This document shows positions 50,154 to 59,411 of a stretch of 64,000 nt of DNA, in pieces. Position numbers and translations under genes: made by a program. Position 1 is the first letter of the stretch. Every line of letters begins with the position of its first letter. This stretch comes from Arthrobacter sp. ISL-28 (GTDB lineage Bacteria; Actinomycetota; Actinomycetes; Actinomycetales; Micrococcaceae), in contig NZ_JAGGPJ010000017.1 in the NCBI RefSeq assembly GCF_018613875.1, positions 103,267-167,266 on the forward strand, given 5' to 3'. Below the pieces are notes generated by a model. That model made no database searches, was not told where the DNA came from, and was given only the letters and a program-made list of their open reading frames with translations.

Positions 50154-51461
50154 ATGAGCATCATGGCGCGTTGGAGCGAGGAGAGGGTGATCGGCGCCGC
50201 CCCGGACGAATCTTCCATAGCGGCGGCCCGCAAGCTGGCACGGCCGGGCCCATGGTCCGATACCGGCAGCAACGACGTCCTGGTCTGGGGCAAATGCCAG
50301 GGCAGCGGGAAAACGCCCTATCAGGTCAGCGTGGACCTTGCCACGCCGGCGTATCGGTGCTCGTGCCCGAGCCGGAAGTTCCCGTGCAAGCATGCACTGG
50401 CACTGCTTCTCCTGTGGGCCCGGGGCGAGGCTGCCGACGTCGGCGCGGAGACCGCCGACTTCGCGCAGGAGTGGGCGGACCAGCGAGGGGACCGGGCCGC
50501 GGCCCGGGAGCGGCGCCAGTCCGAGCAGCAAACGGATCCTGTTGCCCAGGCCAAGCGGCTGGCCGACCGGTTGACACTGATGGATGCGGGAATCTCCGAC
50601 TTTACCCGGTGGCTGACGGATCTGGTGCGGACTGGGCTGGCAGCCGCCCGCAACCAGCCGTATGGCTGGTGGGATGGTGTGGCTGCCCGCTTGGTCGATG
50701 CCCAGCTTCCGGGGCTGGCCGAGCAGGTGCGGGCGATGGGATCGGATGTGCATGCCCGCGCCGATTGGGCGGATCATCTGCTCTTTCATGCGGGCCGCTG
50801 GTGGGCTCTGACCAAAGCCTGGGGCAGGAGGGACGACCTGACGCCCAACGAGTTTGCCGATCTCCGGGTCGCCGTCGGGTGGGCCATGGCTTCTGCCGAT
50901 GTTCAGGGCACCGAGGTTTTGCCCGGTCCATGGTTGGTGCTCGGCGCCCACCGGAGCGATGACGGGCGGCTCCAGCAACAGCGCACCTGGATTCGCGGAC
51001 CCGACGGAACGGTCGCGGTCGTGCTTGATTTTGCGGCCCAGGGTGAAGCACTCACGACGCCCCAACTGGCCGGGGCTGAGTTGGACGTCACCGTCGCGCG
51101 GTATCCGGGCTCCGCGCCTCAGCGGGCAATGTTCACGAGTCCTGTTACCCCGCGCGGATTGGTCCACAGCCTCGGTGAGGGTTGCAGCATTGCCCAAGCG
51201 TTGGAACTGGAGTCGGCCGCGGTCGCTCTCTCGCCGTGGCGTGAGCGTCACCCGGTGCTGTTCGGCGGGGTCCGCGTCTCCCCAGGTGATCACGGCTGGA
51301 TCCGGGACGGATCAGGTGACGCCCTCCCGATTGTCGACGCGCCCTTGGACTCCCTGTTGGCACTTACCGGCGGCCATCCTGTCGACCTGTTCGGAGAACT
51401 GGAGGACGGCCGCGTGCGGCCGCTGTCCGTCGTCGTCGGCGAAGCGGTGGTGACGCCATGA
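50154..51461 (+). CDS. SWIM zinc-finger protein (YehQ-like), first gene of a MoxR/VWA operon
   Basis: A 435-residue protein with a SWIM zinc finger, C69-x-C71-x6-C78-K-H80 (AYRCSCPSRKFPCKHALAL). The rest has no recognised fold but includes Trp-rich helices around 195-245 (YGWWDGVAARLVDAQLPGL, LLFHAGRWWALTKAW). ATG 50154 or ATG 50163 may be used. Its end overlaps the DUF5691 gene by 4 bp. SWIM proteins in this context accompany MoxR AAA+ ATPases and VWA proteins, as with E. coli yehQ beside yehL/M/P. The molecular role is unknown. Confidence 0.85.
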   Translation: MSIMARWSEERVIGAAPDESSIAAARKLARPGPWSDTGSNDVLVWGKCQGSGKTPYQVSVDLATPAYRCSCPSRKFPCKHALALLLLWARGEAADVGAETADFAQEWADQRGDRAAARERRQSEQQTDPVAQAKRLADRLTLMDAGISDFTRWLTDLVRTGLAAARNQPYGWWDGVAARLVDAQLPGLAEQVRAMGSDVHARADWADHLLFHAGRWWALTKAWGRRDDLTPNEFADLRVAVGWAMASADVQGTEVLPGPWLVLGAHRSDDGRLQQQRTWIRGPDGTVAVVLDFAAQGEALTTPQLAGAELDVTVARYPGSAPQRAMFTSPVTPRGLVHSLGEGCSIAQALELESAAVALSPWRERHPVLFGGVRVSPGDHGWIRDGSGDALPIVDAPLDSLLALTGGHPVDLFGELEDGRVRPLSVVVGEAVVTP

Positions 51462-52915
51462 CCTGGCTGGCCGAGCTCCGAACATCGGCTCTCCTCGGCA
51501 CGGGACGGCACGCACCGCCGTCGCCACCCGTAGATTTGGGTTTTCGCCCGCCCGACGGCCTGTCCCGCGAGGAGTCACTGCTCGACCAAGCGGCCTTGGC
51601 CGACGTCATCACCCGCGCTGCCCGCCGCTCCAGCCGTCTGGACACTGCTGACCTCCCTGATCCGTCGCCACCCGACGACGCCCCCGAAGCCTCCGGCGAG
51701 GCCGCCCGGTTGCTGGACCTATTACTCACCCAGCCTCCGGTCAGTCTGGAGCTCCGCGCCCAACTGGTGACCGACTGGCTGCAGCTCGCCGAAACGTCCC
51801 GACGGCGGGTACCGCACCGCTTGGTCGCGGCGCTGCTCGCCCTGGCAGACACGAAGCCCGGTGTGGCGGAGCATTTGCATCCGGCCATCGGAACCCGCGG
51901 CCTCTGGCTTCAGGTCCTCACCCGGCCCAAGGACTCCGTCCTGTCTTCTTCCGCGAATGTGACTGAATGGGCCGAGCTGGGCAGCGCCGACGCCGCCGTC
52001 GAACTTGAAGGTCTCCGGCGCAGCGACCCCGCGGCCGCCCGTAACCTGTTGGGCAAGCAATGGGACGATCTCAGTGCGCGGGAACGCGCCGCCCTTCTGG
52101 GCACGTTCGCCGTCAACATTCAAACCGATGACGAAGACCTCCTGGAACGGGCCCTGGACGACAAGGCGAAGAGTGTGCGGGAGGTCGCCGCCAGCCTGCT
52201 TGACCGGCTCCCCGCCAGCGCCCGCGCCGCCCGCATGGCCGCCCGCCTGCGCCCGCTGCTGCGTATCAAGGGCGTGCTGCGCAAACAATTCGAAATCGAC
52301 GTGCCACCAGAACCGGATGCGGCGGCCCTGCGCGACGGGATCGCGCCGAATCCCCGAAGTGGCGAACCCGACCGGCTTGGTCGGCTGGACACAATCATCC
52401 GCGGTGCTCCGCTCGACGTTTGGACGACCGTGGCTGGTCGTGGCCCGGCGGCAACCCTTGCGCTGCTAGACGGTGAAACGCGCGTCGTCAACGCGATTCT
52501 CGCCACCGCTGCGCTGCGGGCCGACCTTGATTGGGTGCGCGCGCTGTTCGACGTCCGCAAGGACGTGCGGTTGCTGAATTGCCTGCCCGACGGCGAGCGC
52601 GAGCTCTCGCTCGTCCGGCATATTCGCGGGGGCGGCGTAAATCCCTTCGCTCTGGTTCCGCTGCTGCGGGACATGCCTAGACCATGGGGTCCTGCATTGG
52701 CAGAAGAGATACTTACGTTGATTACCGCCAAGAACGGCGGCCAACTGGCGACAATGCTGGCCGCGTTCCTGCCCATGGCGCTTCCGCTCGACTCGGCCGA
52801 CCGGTGCCGCCGCCTGCTCGAGCGTTCTGACGACGACGCCCCACGGCGCCGAGTGCTTCGGGATGTCGTACAGTACCAATCATTCCGACAATCGCTGACG
52901 GAGGCCTTCCGATGA
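51458..52915 (+). CDS. DUF5691-type protein in the MoxR/VWA operon
   Basis: A 485-residue, mostly helical protein starting MTWLAELRTSALLGTGRH. It is coupled to the SWIM gene upstream and the AAA+ gene downstream by 4-bp ATGA overlaps. HEAT-like helix pairs are suggested around 190-280 (DPAARNLLGKQWDDLSARER, LLERALDDKAKSVREVAASL, LLDRLPASARAARMAARLR). The family name is recalled from its usual neighbours and the start sequence. No enzyme motif is seen; a scaffold or substrate-adaptor role is inference. Confidence 0.7.
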   Translation: MTWLAELRTSALLGTGRHAPPSPPVDLGFRPPDGLSREESLLDQAALADVITRAARRSSRLDTADLPDPSPPDDAPEASGEAARLLDLLLTQPPVSLELRAQLVTDWLQLAETSRRRVPHRLVAALLALADTKPGVAEHLHPAIGTRGLWLQVLTRPKDSVLSSSANVTEWAELGSADAAVELEGLRRSDPAAARNLLGKQWDDLSARERAALLGTFAVNIQTDDEDLLERALDDKAKSVREVAASLLDRLPASARAARMAARLRPLLRIKGVLRKQFEIDVPPEPDAAALRDGIAPNPRSGEPDRLGRLDTIIRGAPLDVWTTVAGRGPAATLALLDGETRVVNAILATAALRADLDWVRALFDVRKDVRLLNCLPDGERELSLVRHIRGGGVNPFALVPLLRDMPRPWGPALAEEILTLITAKNGGQLATMLAAFLPMALPLDSADRCRRLLERSDDDAPRRRVLRDVVQYQSFRQSLTEAFR

Positions 52916-54018
52916 CCGATGCCTACTCCCCCACTGACGTCCTCCGCGCCCATGCCGAGAACGCTTACGCCGAGGAACTCGGGGAGCTGGCCGCCGCGGA
53001 TGATCGGCCCCGGCCGCCCAGCTGGCGCCTGTCTCCCTGGGCGGTGGCCACTTACGTCCTCGGCGGGACTCTGCCCAACGGCACCGAGATCAGTCCGAAA
53101 TATCTGGGCTCGGCCCGGCTGGTGGAAATCGCCGTGGCATCGCTTGCCACGGACCGGGCGCTGCTGTTGCTCGGGGTGCCGGGCACTGCGAAGACTTGGC
53201 TGAGTGAGCATCTTGCCGCGGCGATTTCGGGTACCTCGACCCTCATCGTGCAGGGCACGGCGGGCACGCCGGAAGAAGCGCTGCGGTACGGCTGGAATTA
53301 TGCGCGATTGCTGGCCGACGGCCCGTCCCGGGCGGCCATGGTGGCCGGCCCGGTGATGCGGGCAATGGAGACCGGAAGCCTGGTGCGGGTGGAAGAGCTG
53401 ACGCGCATCCCGTCGGATGTGCAGGATTCCCTCATCACGATCCTCAGTGAAAAGATCCTGCCGATCCCTGAGCTGAACTCGGAAGTCCAGGCGCGCAAGG
53501 GATTCAACGTCATCGCCACGGCCAACAACCGCGACAAGGGGGTCAACGACCTGTCATCGGCATTGCGCCGCCGCTTCAACACCGTGGTGCTGCCGCTCCC
53601 GGACAGCCTTGACCAAGAGGTGGAGATCGTTACCACCCGGGTTCGCAGTCTCGGCGCAGCCCTGGAGCTGCCGGCTGATCTTGCGGCGCTCTCCGAGATC
53701 CGCCGGGTGGTCACCGTCATGCGGGAATTGCGCGCCGGCGTAACCCAGGATCAGCGCACCACGCTCAAGTCGCCGTCGGCAACTCTATCGACCGCAGAGG
53801 CTATCTCGGTGATGACGAACGGCCTGTCCCTGGCTGCGCATTTCGGCGACGGGACCGTCCGGGCCCCAGACGTGGCGGCGAGCTTGGTTGGCGCGGTCGT
53901 CAAGGACCCCGTACAGGACCGGGTGATCTGGCAGGAGTACCTGGAGACCATCGTCCGCAACCGGCCGGACTGGAAAGACCTCTACCGGGCCTGTCGCGAC
54001 CTTGAAACGTCGAACTGA
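52912..54018 (+). CDS. MoxR-family AAA+ ATPase (YehL type)
   Basis: A 368-residue AAA+ ATPase. Walker A GVPGTAKTW (88-96), Walker B region LVRVEELTRIPSDVQDSL (157-174), sensor 1 IATANNRDKGVNDL (N206) and arginine-finger-type LRRRFN (218-223). Length and neighbours fit the YehL subgroup of MoxR ATPases, which act as chaperone-like remodelers with VWA partners. Its start overlaps the DUF5691 stop and it precedes the DUF5682 gene by 3 bp. It is the energy source of the putative complex. Confidence 0.92.
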   Translation: MTDAYSPTDVLRAHAENAYAEELGELAAADDRPRPPSWRLSPWAVATYVLGGTLPNGTEISPKYLGSARLVEIAVASLATDRALLLLGVPGTAKTWLSEHLAAAISGTSTLIVQGTAGTPEEALRYGWNYARLLADGPSRAAMVAGPVMRAMETGSLVRVEELTRIPSDVQDSLITILSEKILPIPELNSEVQARKGFNVIATANNRDKGVNDLSSALRRRFNTVVLPLPDSLDQEVEIVTTRVRSLGAALELPADLAALSEIRRVVTVMRELRAGVTQDQRTTLKSPSATLSTAEAISVMTNGLSLAAHFGDGTVRAPDVAASLVGAVVKDPVQDRVIWQEYLETIVRNRPDWKDLYRACRDLETSN

Positions 54019-54021
54019 CAG

Positions 54022-56313
54022 ATGACAGACGTCCACGTCCTGGGGATCCGGCACCACGGACCCGGTTCGGCTCATTCGGTCGCGGAAGCCCTGGCAACCG
54101 TCAGGCCGGATTTGGTGCTGGTCGAGGGGCCGCCGGAACTTGATCAGGTTCTGCCGCTGCTCTCCGACCCGGAGATGGCGCCGCCCGTTGCCGGACTGAT
54201 CTACGCGGTCGAGCAGCCCCGGCTGGCCTCGTTCTACCCGCTGGCGAGCTTCTCCCCGGAGTGGGTGGCCATCCGCTGGGCGCTGTCGACGGGAACCGAA
54301 GTGCGGGCAATCGACCTGCCTGCGGCGCACGGCTTCGCGATGGCCGCTGCGCTCGCCGAAGCGCCTTCCTCCGAGAACGACGGCGACACTTCAGGTGAAG
54401 ACGCCGTCCCGGAGGTACGGCTGCAACAGCCGTACCGCCCCGATGCAATTGCGACGCTGGCCGAGGCTGCCGGGTACAGCGACGCCGAGCGTTGGTGGGA
54501 GGACGCAATTGAGCACCGGAACGCCGGCCCCGTCGACCAGTTCGCAACCATCGCCGAGGCCATTGCGGAGATTCGCGCTGTCGACAACAGGGCCAGTGAC
54601 CACCCGGACGTGATCGAGAACAACCTGCGGGAGGCGGCGATGCGGCGGCTGCTGCGGGCCGCGATCCGTGAAGGGCATGGACGCATCGTTGTTGTGTGCG
54701 GTGCCTATCACGCGCCGGCGCTGGTCCCTACTAACTTTCCTCCGGCGGCTGCCGACAACAAGCTGCTGGCTGGCTTACCCAAGGCCAAGGTCGCCGTCAC
54801 CTGGGTGCCCTGGACCTCGGATCGACTCAGTCTGCGCAGCGGATACGGGGCGGGCGTCACGGCGCCGGGTTGGTATCAGCATCTCTTCGCCCACTGGACC
54901 GCCCAGGAATCCTATGGAGATGTCGCCACCACCTGGCTGGTCCGGGTTGCCCGTACTTTGCGCCGGGAAAATCTCGATGCGTCGACAGCTTCCGTGGTGG
55001 AGGCAAGCCGAATGGCAGGCGCCTTGGCCGCGGTACGCGGGCGGCCCAGCCCTGGACTGGCAGAATTGGACGATGCCGCGCAGGCCGTGCTCTGCGACGG
55101 CTCACCTCTGCCGCTGGAACTGGTGCACCGCGAACTCACCATCGGACTTGAGCTGGGGAACGTCCCGGAGTCCGCGCCGACCGTGCCGCTGGCCGCTGAT
55201 CTCACTGCCGCTCAGCGCAGGCTGCGGTTGAAACCCAGCGCCCTGGAAGAGGTGCTGACGATTGACCTGCGCAAGCCGAATCAGCTGGCCCGCTCGGTAC
55301 TGCTGCACCGGCTGGCACTGCTCGGAGTGGACTGGGGCGTCCCGAGTGAAACCGGCCGCACCATGGGCACGTTTAAGGAGGCGTGGACACTCTGCTGGGA
55401 GCCGGAACTGGCGGTCGCCCTGGTGGAGGCCAGCCGCTACGGCACCACTGTCGCCTCGGCTGCCGCCACATATGTGTCCGAACGCGCCCAAGTCGCCACC
55501 AGCCTCGCGGAGCTCAGCGACCTGCTCGCACGCTGTCTGCTCGCCGATCTGCCGGACGGAATCAGAGGCGTCGTGTCGGTGCTGGCTGACCGCACCGCCC
55601 TGCAGCATGACGTTCCGCCGCTGCTGGAAACCATCGCGCCTCTTGCCCGAACCTGCCGGTACGGCAATGTCCGGGAGGTGGATGTCACGGAGGTGCGGAG
55701 GATTCTCGATACGACGGTGGTGCGGACCTGCGTTGGCCTGCCGATTGCCTGCGCAGGGCTCGACGATGAGGCCGCTGCCGCGATGCGGCGGGCCATCGAC
55801 TCGGCCCAGCATGGTTTGTCACTGTTGCCGGAACTGCCGCTGGACGACTGGCATGGGGCGCTGGCTGCCGTTGCAGGTTCGGACCGGATCCACGGATCGG
55901 TCGCGGGGCGCGCCACCAGGCTGCTGCTGGACGCGGGTTTGGTGGACGGGGATGAGGTCGCGGCCAGGCTCAGCCGTCGGCTGTCCATCGCCACTCCGGC
56001 GCCCGCCGCCGCCGCTTGGCTGGACGGCCTGCTATCCGGCGACGCAGTGCTGCTGATCCACGATCGCCGCATACTCCAGATCGTGGATGATTGGGTCGCC
56101 GGGGTGCACGACGACGTCTTCGATGACGTTCTGCCCCTGTTGCGCAGGACATTTTCCCTGTTCAGCCCTCCGGAGCGGCGGGAGATCGGCGAACAAGTGA
56201 GCCGCGGAAGCGAACCCGGGCAGGCCGCAAGCCCGATGATGCTGGACTTAACTGGCGCGGGACCGGCGATCCGGACGATGGCAAGGTACCTCGGCTGGGA
56301 GGCGGACGCATGA
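54022..56313 (+). CDS. DUF5682 family protein (YehM-like)
   Basis: A 763-residue protein, close to the length of E. coli YehM. It opens VHVLGIRHHGPGSAHSVAEA (5-24) and DLVLVEGPPELDQVLPLL (30-47). A later RIVVVCGAYHAPAL gives another conserved Gly/His segment. These pieces recall TraB/EreA-like folds, but that link is weak. The C-terminal two-thirds is helical without motifs. It overlaps the VWA gene by 4 bp. It is the largest member of the five-gene operon and its function is unknown. Confidence 0.78.
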   Translation: MTDVHVLGIRHHGPGSAHSVAEALATVRPDLVLVEGPPELDQVLPLLSDPEMAPPVAGLIYAVEQPRLASFYPLASFSPEWVAIRWALSTGTEVRAIDLPAAHGFAMAAALAEAPSSENDGDTSGEDAVPEVRLQQPYRPDAIATLAEAAGYSDAERWWEDAIEHRNAGPVDQFATIAEAIAEIRAVDNRASDHPDVIENNLREAAMRRLLRAAIREGHGRIVVVCGAYHAPALVPTNFPPAAADNKLLAGLPKAKVAVTWVPWTSDRLSLRSGYGAGVTAPGWYQHLFAHWTAQESYGDVATTWLVRVARTLRRENLDASTASVVEASRMAGALAAVRGRPSPGLAELDDAAQAVLCDGSPLPLELVHRELTIGLELGNVPESAPTVPLAADLTAAQRRLRLKPSALEEVLTIDLRKPNQLARSVLLHRLALLGVDWGVPSETGRTMGTFKEAWTLCWEPELAVALVEASRYGTTVASAAATYVSERAQVATSLAELSDLLARCLLADLPDGIRGVVSVLADRTALQHDVPPLLETIAPLARTCRYGNVREVDVTEVRRILDTTVVRTCVGLPIACAGLDDEAAAAMRRAIDSAQHGLSLLPELPLDDWHGALAAVAGSDRIHGSVAGRATRLLLDAGLVDGDEVAARLSRRLSIATPAPAAAAWLDGLLSGDAVLLIHDRRILQIVDDWVAGVHDDVFDDVLPLLRRTFSLFSPPERREIGEQVSRGSEPGQAASPMMLDLTGAGPAIRTMARYLGWEADA

Positions 56314-57497
56314 CCCACGCTAATTCCGATGGCCGCGACCGGCTGAGCCGCTGGCGTCTGGTGCTCGGCGGACACGGGGCCGACGGCATTACAACAGCCG
56401 AAGGCCAAAGAGTGGTCCTCTCAGCCGCGGACCATCTCCGCGACCGGGCCCTGGAGGACTTGTATGAGGCCCCGAGAAAGGGCCCGGGAGGCCTCGGCGC
56501 GTCCAGCCCGCGGGTGGCCCGATGGCTCGGCGATATTCGTGGCTATTTCCCGTCCACCGTGGTCCAGGTGATGCAGGCCGATGCCATGGACCGGCTGGGC
56601 TTGCGGCAGCTGCTCCTCGAACCGGAAATGCTGCGCACGGTGCAGCCCGATATCGGTCTCGTGACCACCCTCGTGGGGCTGGGCCGCGTAATTCCTGAGC
56701 ATTCACGCGAAACAGCCAGGGCGGTGGTCCGTCAGGTGACCAGCCAGCTTGAGGATCGGTTGCGCTCCAAGACGATTCAAGCCGTCTCTGGTGCATTGAA
56801 CCGGGCGGCACGGACCCGACGGCCCCGGCATCAGGACATCGACTGGAACCGCACGATCGCCGCCAACCTCAAGCACTACCAGCCCGAATATCGCACCGTC
56901 GTGCCCGAGCGGCTGGTCGGCTATGCCCGACGAAGCACCGAAGTGCAGCGTGAGATCATCCTGTGCATCGACCAATCCGGGTCCATGGCCGAGTCGGTGG
57001 TCTACTCCAGCGTGTTCGGAGCGGTGCTTAGCTCGCTGCGGTCGGTCCGCACACGGCTGGTGGTCTTCGACACCGAAGTTGTTGACCTGTCGGATGAACT
57101 GGACGATCCCGTGGATGTGCTCTTCGGCGTGCAACTCGGCGGCGGTACGGACATAAACCGGGCACTGGCCTACTGCCAGGAGCAGATCACCGACCCGACC
57201 GAGACAATCCTGGTGCTCATCAGCGACCTCTACGAGGGAGGAATAGCTGAGGAGATGCTGCGGAGGGCCGCGGCGATCGTCGGATCGGGAGCAACCATGA
57301 TCGCCCTGCTGGCGTTGAGTGACAGCGGTCATCCGACGTTCGATTCAAACCATGCCGCTGCCCTCGCCGGAATCGGCGTCCCAGCCTTCGCATGCACGCC
57401 GGACCTGTTCCCGGAGATGATGGCCGCGGCGATCGAACGCCGGGACGTTGGCGAATGGGCGGCCACTCACGACATTGTGACGAATCACGAAGACTAG
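56310..57497 (+). CDS. VWA-domain protein (YehP/CoxE-like), last gene of the MoxR operon
   Basis: A 395-residue protein. The C-terminal VWA domain has a complete MIDAS: ILCIDQSGSMAESV (D221-x-S223-x-S225), GGGTDINRAL (T280) and LVLISDLYEGG (D306). The N-terminal 200 residues contain a helical region with RARTRRPRHQDIDWNRTI-type basic stretches that often precede VWA in this family. MoxR-VWA pairs are known to form metal-dependent remodelling or insertion complexes. This gene overlaps DUF5682 and ends the operon; degraded DNA follows. Confidence 0.9.
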   Translation: MTHANSDGRDRLSRWRLVLGGHGADGITTAEGQRVVLSAADHLRDRALEDLYEAPRKGPGGLGASSPRVARWLGDIRGYFPSTVVQVMQADAMDRLGLRQLLLEPEMLRTVQPDIGLVTTLVGLGRVIPEHSRETARAVVRQVTSQLEDRLRSKTIQAVSGALNRAARTRRPRHQDIDWNRTIAANLKHYQPEYRTVVPERLVGYARRSTEVQREIILCIDQSGSMAESVVYSSVFGAVLSSLRSVRTRLVVFDTEVVDLSDELDDPVDVLFGVQLGGGTDINRALAYCQEQITDPTETILVLISDLYEGGIAEEMLRRAAAIVGSGATMIALLALSDSGHPTFDSNHAAALAGIGVPAFACTPDLFPEMMAAAIERRDVGEWAATHDIVTNHED

Positions 57498-57580
57498 CGC
57501 CTGGTGGCCGCGCTGCCCGTTCCGGGCAAGAACAACGGACGCCTATTGTCTGACGACAACCGCCGGTATCCTGACAATTC

Positions 57581-58083
57581 GGCCATCCGGACCGCCCCGT
57601 CATCGCCTTCGCCGGCGACGGGGCGATGCAAATGAACGGCGTGACCGAGCTGATCACCGTTCACCGGTACTGGCAGAAATGGGCCGATCCCCGGCTCATA
57701 GTCGCCGTGCTGCACAACAACGACCTGAACCATGTCACCTGGGAACTGCGGGCGATGGGCGCCGCCCCCGCCTTCCGGGAACCCCAGTCACTTCCCGACG
57801 TCGACTACGCAGCCGTCCCTCAAGCCTCGGTCTGGAAAGCATTACCGTAACCACGCCCGATGGAGTCGGGCCGGCGTGGGACAAAGCGCTCACCGCGGAT
57901 CGGCCCACAGTTCTGGACGTGCACACTAATCCCGACATCCCACCCATCCCTCCACACACCACGCTTGAGCAGGCACTCAACACCGCCAAAGCCCTGGCCA
58001 AGGGCGACGACAGCACCTGGGGCATCATCAAAGAGAGCGTCAAGACCAAGGCCCAGGAACTCCTGCCGGACAGGGAACAGTGA
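57581..58083 (+). pseudogene. Remnant of a TPP-dependent enzyme (pyruvate-oxidase/acetolactate-synthase-like C-terminus)
   Basis: In one frame, from ~57581: GHPDRPVIAFAGDGAMQMNG, then ELITVHRYWQKWADPRLIVA and VLHNNDLNHVTWELRAMG, the TPP-binding GDG...NN motif of the enzyme's C-terminal domain. After SLPDVDYAAV this frame reaches a stop (TAA 57848-57850). The continuation (LGLESITVTTPDGVGPAW, TVLDVHTNPDIPPIPPHTTL, GIIKESVKTKAQELLPD) is in another frame to TGA 58081-58083. The N-terminal two-thirds is missing. A dead fragment by frameshift near 57825 plus 5' truncation. Confidence 0.85.
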
Positions 58084-58135
58084 GACCCCCGCTCATTGAA
58101 TGCCCTTCAGACCGTCAGAGTTTCAACGGTGCCGG

Positions 58136-58720
58136 TCAGCCCTGAACGGTGGCTATTACCCGCTCGCCGTTGAAGTATTCAAGCTGCCAGCCGTCAACGG
58201 CGTGGTGGTGGGCGAGGTTGAGCATTGCGTTGTCGACGCTTTGCAAGGTGCGGCCGATGGCGCGGCTGAGACTCACTCGGATAAGCGTGCCGTGGGCGAC
58301 GACCAGGACGCGCCGGCCTCGGAACTCCTTGGCCAGTGCTTCCAGCGAGGCCAACCCGCGGCAGGCTGCCTCGTCCTCGCTCTCTGCGCCGCGGAAACCA
58401 CCTGGGATGCGGAGTGCGTCCAATTCAGGGCCACTCTGCAGCCCTTCCGCGGGTCCGAAACTGCGCTCGATGAGCTCCGGCACGCGCCGGGCCACGCTGA
58501 GCCCCAGTCCGGCGGCAATGAGATCGGCGGTTTCAGCGGCGCGGCTCAGCGGAGAGGATACGATCGCGTCCCACTTGTAGCCGGACAGGACGGCGACGGC
58601 GTCGCGCGCCTGGCCGCGACCGACGTCGTTGAGCGGAATGTCGGTGGATCCCTGCAGCCGGCGCTGCGCATTCCAGTCTGTCTGGCCATGGCGGACGAGG
58701 GCGAACGTTGTAAGGGTCAT
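58136..58720 (-). CDS. Histidine phosphatase family protein (phosphoglycerate-mutase-like)
   Basis: A 194-residue protein with the catalytic LVRHGQTDWNAQRRLQGSTD near the N-terminus, IVSSPLSRAAETADLIAAGL, and VLVVAHGTLIRVSLSRAIG carrying the second His. This is the branch-1 histidine phosphatase fold; cobalamin, sugar-phosphate or broad phosphatase roles are known. The start could be ATG 58720 or ATG 58729 (AAGG 4 nt upstream). No partner gene indicates a substrate. Confidence 0.87.
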   Translation of the reverse strand: MTLTTFALVRHGQTDWNAQRRLQGSTDIPLNDVGRGQARDAVAVLSGYKWDAIVSSPLSRAAETADLIAAGLGLSVARRVPELIERSFGPAEGLQSGPELDALRIPGGFRGAESEDEAACRGLASLEALAKEFRGRRVLVVAHGTLIRVSLSRAIGRTLQSVDNAMLNLAHHHAVDGWQLEYFNGERVIATVQG

Positions 58721-58952
58721 GGCTTCCATTCTGCCTTGACAGCGGGCAGGAACCGGAACTGCGGCCATGTGAAGCCGCGAAGCAAACAGTCGAAGAGCCG
58801 CGCGACTGAGCGAGCGATTCAGCCGGGACGGCGGATCTCGCTGCCCCGTTGCACTCCCCCGCTCCGTCGGAAATATTCAGAGTAAATGCGGACTCTTGAC
58901 GGGTTGCCTCGAGCTTGACACTGTTGAGTTCTGATTCGAGGAGGCGACCACC

Positions 58953-59219
58953 ATGCAAGAAAAGGGCTGGTCGGTGAACATTGTCATCGACGAACACGAA
59001 GGCCTGACACGGGCCAAGGCGCAGTTGTACGCTGAAGACCGGTCAGACCTGATCGGGGTCGGTATGGCAAGGCTCAATCCGGCGGACTCAAATATCCCCG
59101 TGATCGGTGACGAGCTGGCGACCGCACGTGCCCTGGCGGATCTGGCGCATCAGCTGATCGAGGCCACTGCGGCCGACATCGAGAGAGTCACCAAAGAAAC
59201 GCCGCATCTCCGGGCCTAG
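58953..59219 (+). CDS. DUF1876 (dsRBD-like) small protein
   Basis: An 88-residue protein with GAGGAGG ~8 nt before ATG 58953. KGWSVNIVIDEHEGLTRAKA, AQLYAEDRSDLIGVGMARLN and PVIGDELATARALADLAHQL give the small beta-beta-beta-alpha DUF1876 fold, frequent in actinobacteria and often stress-linked. No function is known. It is alone, followed by a short hairpin at 59240. Confidence 0.85.
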   Translation: MQEKGWSVNIVIDEHEGLTRAKAQLYAEDRSDLIGVGMARLNPADSNIPVIGDELATARALADLAHQLIEATAADIERVTKETPHLRA

Positions 59220-59239
59220 CCTGAATGCTGATCGGTTAA

Positions 59240-59262
59240 AGGTGCCGTGAATAACGGCACCT
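59240..59262 (+). terminator. Short hairpin downstream of the DUF1876 gene
   Basis: AGGTGCCGT - GAATA - ACGGCACCT: a perfect 9-bp stem and 5-nt loop 20 bp after the stop codon. There is no T-tract, so intrinsic termination is uncertain; it could also be an operator for the next gene. Confidence 0.45.
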
Positions 59263-59411
59263 AAGGCGAGCGCGCGGCCCTTTACGCCAGGAACATCTGC
59301 AACCACCCGTCTGCCCCAAGCCGCAAGGTTGGCCAAGGATTCCGTCAAGGACCTTACATCCGAATCTCACTCCTGTGACCATCATCTGAAGACGTCAACC
59401 TTCACACGGTT

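Noticed and set aside
50154..57497. Reading the SWIM/MoxR/VWA operon as a proven phage-defence system
   Set aside because: No nuclease, toxin or sensor domain of a named defence system is seen, so only a remodelling role is suggested.
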